Below, in pieces: positions 24,201 through 33,200 of a DNA stretch of 64,000 nucleotides. Source of the DNA: Karalla daura (Eukaryota > Chordata > Actinopteri > Chaetodontiformes > Leiognathidae); contig CM055193.1 of assembly GCA_029224185.1 (NCBI GenBank), positions 11,484,859-11,548,858 of the forward strand, in the 5' to 3' direction. Positions within the stretch are counted from its first letter, which is position 1; the number at the start of each line of letters is the position of its first letter. Below the pieces are notes generated by a model. That model worked only from the letters and a program-made list of their open reading frames with translations, was not told the origin of the DNA and did not search any database. A program made the translations under genes and the position numbers.

Positions 24201-27200
24201 GAAACAGCGAAGTGATCGCCAAGGTCACAGTCAGATGTGAGTTCTATTCTCTCCTCATATTTTTGGTCGTAATATCCCTTCACAACCACAGTGCCTAAAC
24301 CACGTCTCTCTCCATCTGCCTCTCTGCCCTGCAGCCCCACTCGCAGTGCGTGTGTCACCACAGGTCGAAGTCAAGGCCCAGGGTAGCGCTGTAGAGTTCA
24401 CCTGCTCAGCAGCAGGTGGTGTAGAAACCAAGATCGAGTGGCTAAAGGAAGGCGGAGCCCTGCCACCCAACCACCACGTCAAGGACGGGGTGCTGAGGTG
24501 AATCACAGAAACACCAGATGAATAAAACAATACATGACCAAAAGTCTTCAGCTTGAAATTATAGATGCGTGTATTGAAGGGTCAAAAAGACACTTTTACA
24601 GATGGCAGTCTGTATATATACAGTGGAGCCTTTTAGAAAACATAATTAACAGTTTATACTGAATAAATATACTCATAAATACAGCTCCTCTTTTGGTGTT
24701 TACCATAAACAACTGAAACAAATGAACAACTGAAACAAGCAAAAGCAGCTAAGCTTCTTGCAGCAATTCATTTTAAATTAATTAAAATATCAGGGTAAAA
24801 TTCACGCAGAATCTATGTAATCTATACCAGAAGTTGTAAAGGGTTTTAGAAATGTTTCTGGAGTCCTCAACTGAGTCATTATAGGCAGGAAAAGAATTAA
24901 TAAAGTCTGAGCTGTTCAGTTTGTGTTGAGTGTACACAGATTCAGACATAAACAGCACTTAAGTTGTTAGCAAATCTCAACCATGAATAAGTCAAGTTTT
25001 CTCGGGAAGTGTTGACGTTAAGAAAGAGCTTGCAGCTTGTTTTCACACGTGTCATTTCATGTTTTTCTGCAGGATTGAGAACCTCGAACAGAGCAATGAG
25101 GGCGTTTACATCTGCAGAGCCAGCAGTGTGTACGGTCAGGCTCAGGATACGGCGAGGCTCACCATCCAAGGTGTGCACACACACACATACACACACACAC
25201 ACACACACATACATATGCTCTGTATCCCCTGCTTCTGCAAATCATTTTGCATTTACTTCATTTCTTTTCATTCACGTAGCTCTGCCCAAGGTGATGATCA
25301 ACGTGCGCACCTCGGTGCAGACCGTCATGATCGGTAACTCTGTGGAGTTCGAGTGCCAGGCCGTGGGAGACCCGGAGCCCACGGTGCAGTGGAGCAAAGT
25401 TGGGGGGTCTCTGCCAGCGCACATCATGGTGAAGGGCGGCATGCTGAAGATCGAGCAGGTGACCGAGGCCGACGCCGGGCAGTATCGCTGCACGGCGACC
25501 AACGACGTGGGCTCGGTCCAATCCCAGGTGGTCCTCAACGTCCAGTGTGAGTGCAGGAGAAATAAAAACAAAATTCCCCTCAACTCCCCCCCACACACAC
25601 ACACACAAACCTGTGTGCTTGCAAACACATATTACGTAGGTGATGTTTAACTCCTGTCCAATTTACACAGCCCTCCCTCAAATTGCTGCTCTGCCCGAGA
25701 CCAAAGAGGTGACTGTTGGCTCTGATGCAGTGCTGCCCTGTGTGGCCTCAGGATATCCTGTCCCTGAGATCAAATGGTCCAAGGTAACCAAAATACCATC
25801 CAGACTGTTACAGCTCTGCTGTCGACTGGGTTACAGACAGACATTACTTTTTTTATCTCTAAATAACTTAACTGATTGTCTGGTTTACATTGCATTTTGC
25901 ACCTTATGTTAATTGCACAGTACGTTCTTTTTAACCAGGACAGCATAGTTTACTTGCAGAGTAGAGGTTATTTATACTGTTTATACTTTAATATTTTTTG
26001 TAACTCATTTACTGTGTGTAATGCTGCTGCGCTGTAATTTCTCAGTGCGAGATCAATAAAGTTCATCTACCTATCTATCTTTGTTTAGTGAGCTCATGAC
26101 ACTCTACAATAATGCCATCCATCATGGTTCTGTGTTTGTCTGTAGCTGGAGGGAGAGCTTCCTCCCAAGTGTTTCCAGGAAGTCAACGTGCTGACAGTGC
26201 CCGGTGTCACCCACGACGACTCTGGGACATATGTCTGCACCGCCTCCAACAAACAGGGCAAAGTGGAAGCCTTCACCACGCTCCAGGTTCACGGTTAGTG
26301 CCGTCGGCCAAAGAGGGAAACATTTTGATCCCAGACTGCACAGATGTCCGACTCTTAACGACGGGGTATGCTTGCTGTTTCAGAGAGAGTGATGCCGTAC
26401 TTTGCCCAGGAACCGTTGTCCTATCTGACCCTGCCCACCATCAAAAACGCCTACAAGTCTTTCAGCATTAAGATCAACTTTAGACCTGATAATGTTGATG
26501 GTAAGAACATAGGAATTGATCCTCATCTTAATTTTACACTGTATTTTACCTGTTTTTCTTGTCAAATCTTTTCTGTTTGTATGTTTTCTTTTTGTTGTGT
26601 ACCATGTTTGTCATGTTTCCTCATGTGTAATTTCACTGCGTCTTGTGTCCCTTCTCTCTCTCTCTCTCTCTCTCACCTCTCTCTCTCACCTCTTCCTCTC
26701 ACCCACGTGGTGGTGGGGAAGGTCTCATATTGTACGCCGGTGAGTCTCAGTTCTTGAGAAGCACAGGAACTCAAGAGTGATGCTGGCAGCTCTGCTTTCT
26801 GGCTCCATCAGACTTTCACATTGATGCATCCAGCTCAGAGCTGATTTAGAAGCTGTGAAAGAGATGCGAGATAATGCATGCCCCGTGTTTTCGTACAGGC
26901 TTATTTCAGTCATGATCACAAAAACAACAATATATTACAATCCTTATTTTCGGATCCCTGTCCACATTCAGTATACAGAGTTAGTTTCTACACCCCTAAC
27001 ATCCCAAAATCACATACTCCAAAACAGTTGGAATGTTGTGTAAAATAACAAAATAACCGGGTAAAATCATTCAGTAAACTGTTTTATGATTATTCTCAAA
27101 ATGATTCCAGTAACTTGGAAAGCTGTTTATCGCTTCAAAAAGACTTATTTGGATCATTGCACTGGAATTATTGGTCACAGATGATAGTCTCAGGATTGTT

Positions 27201-30200
27201 ATGAAAGGAGAGTCCCGGAGAGGCTCAGCCTTTCAGGAACACCGTGTTAAACCTGTTTTCTTAGCAAATGATTGAATTCTGTTTTTATTATGTGTTACAC
27301 AGTGTTCAAGCTGTGTTTTGCAATCCCTCACATATTTCAGAAGGAGCTTATTTTCATGTATTCTTATTATATTACACATAATTCAGCCTGTAAATAGTTA
27401 GCGCAGGAATTGTGGCAACAGTTTGGAAAATCTAAGGAAACTATAAGACTATTTTGCATTTACCAACTACTTTCTTTTTGTTTAAATAGCTTTTGTGATT
27501 GATGTCTCGCCACTGTCACGTACAACACTTTCCACTTAAATTTGTGATGCCAACATCTACGGCGTATTGAATGCAAACCTCCGTTACACCTAGACTTTCA
27601 TCTGTTCTCTCTTGATCACCCCTTTTTACAACTATCAGTGATGATATGAAAAGGTGTGCAAGAGGGCATGTTCCCAACTCCGCATGAGCCTCTCTGGCTC
27701 ATGCAAAGCATGTTTTCCCCAGCATGTGAAGACAGAAAAATTGCGACTGTTGCCAGTATCATGTGACTTTTTGCATCCCAGTGATGCCCAGACAGGATGG
27801 CAGGTCATGACCCAGCTTTGGTTGGCTTTAAACTTGCCTTTCCATAGCATGCCGCTTCACCATCCAGCTTTTTGAGTGCGTTGAGTGAATCCATATCAAA
27901 CAATGTCCATCCTAACAAGTCATTTACTCCAATATGTTGTCAAAAAATCTGGATTTGAGGAGTGGAAAACTATACCAATTCGATCAGATGCGTAGTTTCA
28001 GGAATGTTGCAGAAAAATTGTTTATTTTGAGGCAAACTTGAAGATTTGGTTTGTCACTGACTGAAGAACATTATATGCATTCTCAAGTACTGGATAGAAA
28101 ACACTGTTAGATCGTTTCTTGACTTATTAAGATGGATATTATCATCTAGAATGGATTTTAAGTTTTTATTTGCACTCATTCAACCTGTTTTTGTGGTATA
28201 GGCATGATCCTCTACAATGGCCAGAGAAGGACCACAGGGGCAGACTTCATCTCTCTGGGACTTGTGGGTGGCCGTTTGGAGTTCAGGTCAGTTTCTGCTG
28301 ATTTGTACATTGACTGAAGCACAGTACGAGTACGGTCTGATGTTGTCATTCATCACCTGCTGTGTCGTCTCAGGTTCGATGTGGGCTCCGGCATGGCCAC
28401 CATACGCGATCCTAACCCAGTCAAACTGGGAGAGTTTCACACAGTGGAGCTGTATCGCAACCACACCCTGGGTTACATCATTGTGGACGGAGGAGAGCCC
28501 ATCAACGGCAGCTCACAGGTACAGTAGTGTGAATGTAGCTGCCGCATGCCTTATATGCATTTTACATGGCTTGTATCAGCTGATATGTTTCTCTTACCTT
28601 CATTTGTTGTCTGCAGGGCAAATTCCAGGGCTTGGATCTGAATGAGGAGCTGCACGTCGGTGGTTATCCCAACTACACAGTCCTGGCCAAAACAGCTGGC
28701 ATCAAGACCGGTTTTGTTGGTGAGAAGTCGCTCTAGTTACGATGTGGTTGAATATACAGACAGGGACAAAAGGCTCAATACAGTGCTTCTCCTACGCAGG
28801 CTGCATCCGTCAGCTGGTCATCCAGGGTGAGGAGGTCATCTTCAAAGACCTCGACCGCAGCTCCACCGGTGTCACAAACTGCCCCACCTGCAAAGACCAC
28901 CCATGTCAGGTCAGTTGCATCCAACTTTTGATAAAATGTGTAATGTGGAGATTATCCAGGTAATTTAAACCATTTATTATTAATAATAATCTGCAAATAT
29001 GTACTGCAGGACTATGATTCAATAATCTAAATAGTGGTCAGTAAGGTGTGTTTCGATTGTGGTTGTGATATTCAGAATGGAGGAGCTTGTGAGGACTCAG
29101 AGGCCAGCTTGTACAAGTGCAGTTGCCCCAGAGGATTCACAGGCAGCAACTGCCAGCACCACTCATCCCTGCACTGTCACTCTGGTACGATCTGCATCCA
29201 ACCACACAAATGGAGCCGCTCTGTATATTATCTATAAATCGTTTTCAGCAACGCACAAGAAATGCTAAGATTTCTAATGTCTGCGTTGTGACCTGAATTC
29301 CCACAGAGGCCTGCGGACCAGATGCCACTTGTATCAACCGCCCCAACGGCCTGGGTTACGACTGCCGCTGCCATCTTGGCAAATTTGGGAACAAGTGCAT
29401 GGACGGTAGGAAAGGATGTTATACTGTACAACCCCTTTTAGGAAAACACAGTTTAGATTTTTTGTTAATATTGTTAACAAGAAAGTCTTTAATACCTATA
29501 TTTCCCTGGCCATTTTCTCCAGGAGAACTGGTGACCACTCCACTGTTCGATGGGGAGGAATCGTACATTGCTTATCCTCCTCTGACCAACATTCATGATG
29601 ACCTACGTGTGGAGCTGGAGTTCAAGCCCCTGGAAAGAGATGGCCTGATGTTCTTCTGCGGAGGGAAGAAAACGAAGGTGGAGGACTTTGTAGCCATTTC
29701 CATGGTCGAGGGACATGTGGAGTTCAGATATGAGCTGGGCGCAGGTAAAACATCTTTCAATATCTTGCTTTTTTTTCCAAGAAAGATATTAGTGTGTTTA
29801 TCCTTAAAACAAATCATATTATTTCCAGGCCAAGCCATTCTTCTCAGTCAAGAGCCAGTTTCCCTGGGTCAGTGGCACAGAGTTGTGGCTGAGCGTAACA
29901 AGAAGGCCGGGCACCTGAGGGTGGACGAAGGCCCGGTGGAGAGGAAGACGTCTCCAGGAAAAGCGCAGGGTCTCAACGTTCACACCCACATGTACCTGGG
30001 TGGAGTCCCCAACATGGACATCCTGCCTAAGCCAGCCAACATCAGTGAAATGTATCAGGGCTGTATCGGAGAGGTGAGATATAAAAAGCTTGTATATATA
30101 ATACATTTGTTTTGGTACTGGTGGAACAGTAGCTTGGTGGACAGCCATAAGGTGCCAGTTTCCAGTTGGACCGAGGACCTGTTTGCCTGGGTTTTTTACT

Positions 30201-33200
30201 GGTTTCCTTGCCCAATCCAAAACCTTAGATTAAGGTAAATTGAAGATTGTCCAGGATCCAAGTAATAATCTGGCCCCACAGGCCCTGACATAGCGGGTTC
30301 TTACTCCTGACCTGGCAAAGAACTCCTGCTACTCCAGGACCATTAAGCACCAGTCCAGAACTAGCACTGGACCTACATCAGTGAAACAGTGCTTGTGAGA
30401 AATATGTGTGTCCTATGATGCACTGGGGCATCTTTCCAGGATCTATTTACTGCCTTTGCCCCGTGACATGGGATAGGCCTCAGCAAACCACCGCAAAACT
30501 GGTTCCAAAGTGGGCCAATAAACTGAATGAAATACATTTCGAGTGTGTGCGGCAGCTGAGCGTTTCCTTCCTTGTCTGCTCAGGTTTCCATCAACAACAA
30601 GAAAGTGGATCTGTCCTACAGCTTCACAGAAAGCAGATCCATCGGCAAGTGTGTGGACAACAGCCCCTGCGACCGCCGGCCCTGCCTGAACGGTGGACAC
30701 TGCATGTCAAGTGCTGAGTATGAGTACCAGTGCCTCTGTAAGGATGGATTTGAAGGTTGGTGCTCAGGCTCTTGGTCCTCTCAACTCTCGAAAAGACCCG
30801 TGAAATTCCTAATGGCACCTGAAACTATAATCTTTTTTTTTAATCACTTTTTTTATCACTTGGAGCACTGTTCGGTGTTCTGGTGAAAGTCTTGATATTT
30901 ATTTATGTCATAAAAAAAGGTGTTGAACATTTTCCATTTATTATACCCAAACCTCTATGAACCCACCCTTCATTTGTTATGAGCCTGACCTTTGACATAT
31001 CACCCCTGACCCCTGCCTGTGTATTTGACCCTGCAGGTGAGCGCTGTGAGATTGTGAAAGACGTGTGCCACAGCGACCTTCACTGCCAGAACGGCGGCAG
31101 CTGCGTGGACGGCCAGTGCGTGTGCACACCGGGCCACACAGGCCTGAACTGTGAGGAAAGTAAGTACGGACCAGCTTCGAAACAACTTCTACCAAATGAC
31201 ATTTGTGGAAATTAATAAATGGGAAGAAGCGCTTGATAATACTGTTCGTTCATGATCGTAAACAGCTGATTCATCCAGATTCATTGAACCCCTGCAGAAC
31301 ATTACATAGTGCACACACCTGGATCCTATAGTCAAACATATTCTTCATCCAAATAGTAAGACTACTCTCCCCACTGCCAGAAATAAGCCCCCACCCCCAT
31401 CACTCACATTCTCCTCAGTTCACTCCCATTATTGCACTGCACGCTGGGAGCGTTTACCCTAAGTGATTGCGTATGTCTTACCCCATGCACTCTTGCAACT
31501 CATATCCTGCACAAACAGGCCAGGTCTCCAGCCTCCCGCAGGCCCTGAGGAATCCGGAAGCTAGCGAGGCAAATGGTACAGTACCTCGACACTCAGCCTG
31601 CCTGACACCACCGTGACTAACAGGGGCCTGTCGGAGCTCGAAGGCCCCCACCCCGTCCCTTCCAAGCTCAGTCTGAGCTGTCTCACTGCCTAACATGAAA
31701 CTCAAACCAAACATACGTCTGCACTCAACTCGCAACTGAGGTTCTCATCCCCGTTGGAAAGTTGGGAGAGGGGAATTCTGCATCTGAGTTCAAAGGTGTT
31801 GGAGGTGTTGCCTGATTCCTGCTTTCTGTTTCTGGACCCTTATAAAATGTGGAATTCCCCTTGTTCGTGTTTTTCCATCATCCCATCATGTCCATGTCTG
31901 TAAATGGCTACCGTAATTTCTGAACTATATGTCTCACCAGAGTATTCGTCACATGTCACACGTAAGTCACATTGAAATAAGTCTGCAAAAACAAGCACTG
32001 TACTGATGCCACTAGGGAATTTATTTTTAGAACACTAATTGTAGATATCACAAAAGTGTAAACACTTTCACTGTAAACCAGGTAGTTTGTTATGTCCATG
32101 GAGAAAGTGGCTCCAGGAGCTCTAGCTTTTATCACTGCGGTCGTATGGATTGATGTTTATAGTGACTGGTCATGTACCTCTCCCTGGCATCTCTGCTCAG
32201 TTTCTATTTGTATGATATCTGCTCCTTTTTTGTAAGAAAAAAACAAAAAGTCTCTAGTCATGTGCCCGCAGTTTGCTTACGTGGTGGGAACCATTCAAAA
32301 TGGCGGTTGGGGGGGGGGTTTGTCAATCACGAGACTGCCAAAGACCGGGGTGTCCCAACTGTGGACGGTGCCCCCTTGCGGTCAAAGATGATATAATCTA
32401 TCTCTTCGATATAGAAGTAGTTTCGAAAATATAGGTTGCGTGACCAGCCAAACTACTAAAAAAAAAAAAAAATCATTATAGTCCGGAAAATACGGTACTC
32501 ACCACATAAAATGCTGTTTTCCATCCATCTACTTCAGGAATGTCTGTCTGTAATATAAGAAAACGCATCAAGAGTCTTGCCCGAACATTAAATCCACTCC
32601 ACACTTTTATACTGTTACTAACAAACCTCAACTTGTCTGTTGGAAGCACAGTGTGATGGCGTCTGGGTGAGTTGACGTGTGTCCAGCATATTCAGCTGTC
32701 AGTCTCTGTGGAAGTTCAGAGACGGCCTAAGTGTGCAAGGAAACAGCAAATTGCTTGCTCATGTGTTCAGGATTGTGGAATGAGTTTCATGCATCATGGA
32801 GTCTGGTTTGACTGCACCAAAGGTTTCTGTCGCTTTTGTTGTGTTTTCGTTCAGGGATGTAAAAACTGTGGCATCAGGGTGTTTTGTTTCATGCAAATTA
32901 CATTCAATTCCTATACAAATGAAAACAGGGATTCATAAGTGATTCACCAAAAGCTATTATAAACTCACAGCACTGAAGCTGCTGCCTTTGTTACGGACTT
33001 ATCATACCTTGATTAAGTGTTAATTATTAATTAATTGATTATGTATTTGGGGTACGTAAGCACCACCAACAAACAAACATTAATTTCTTCTTTATCCATC
33101 AGTCGGTGTGTTTCCATTACAGTTTTTTGTAAGATAAAAGCAATATTTTGAATATTTCTTTTAGCATTTCTATTGAGGGGTGAGCGTGAATTTTCATAAA

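Noticed and set aside
25258..25628. Two long minus-strand ORFs
   Set aside because: Antisense shadows of the GC-rich Ig12 exon.
29399..30238. 279-codon open frame on the plus strand
   Set aside because: It reads through two real LG2 exons and the introns around them; the exons are annotated separately.
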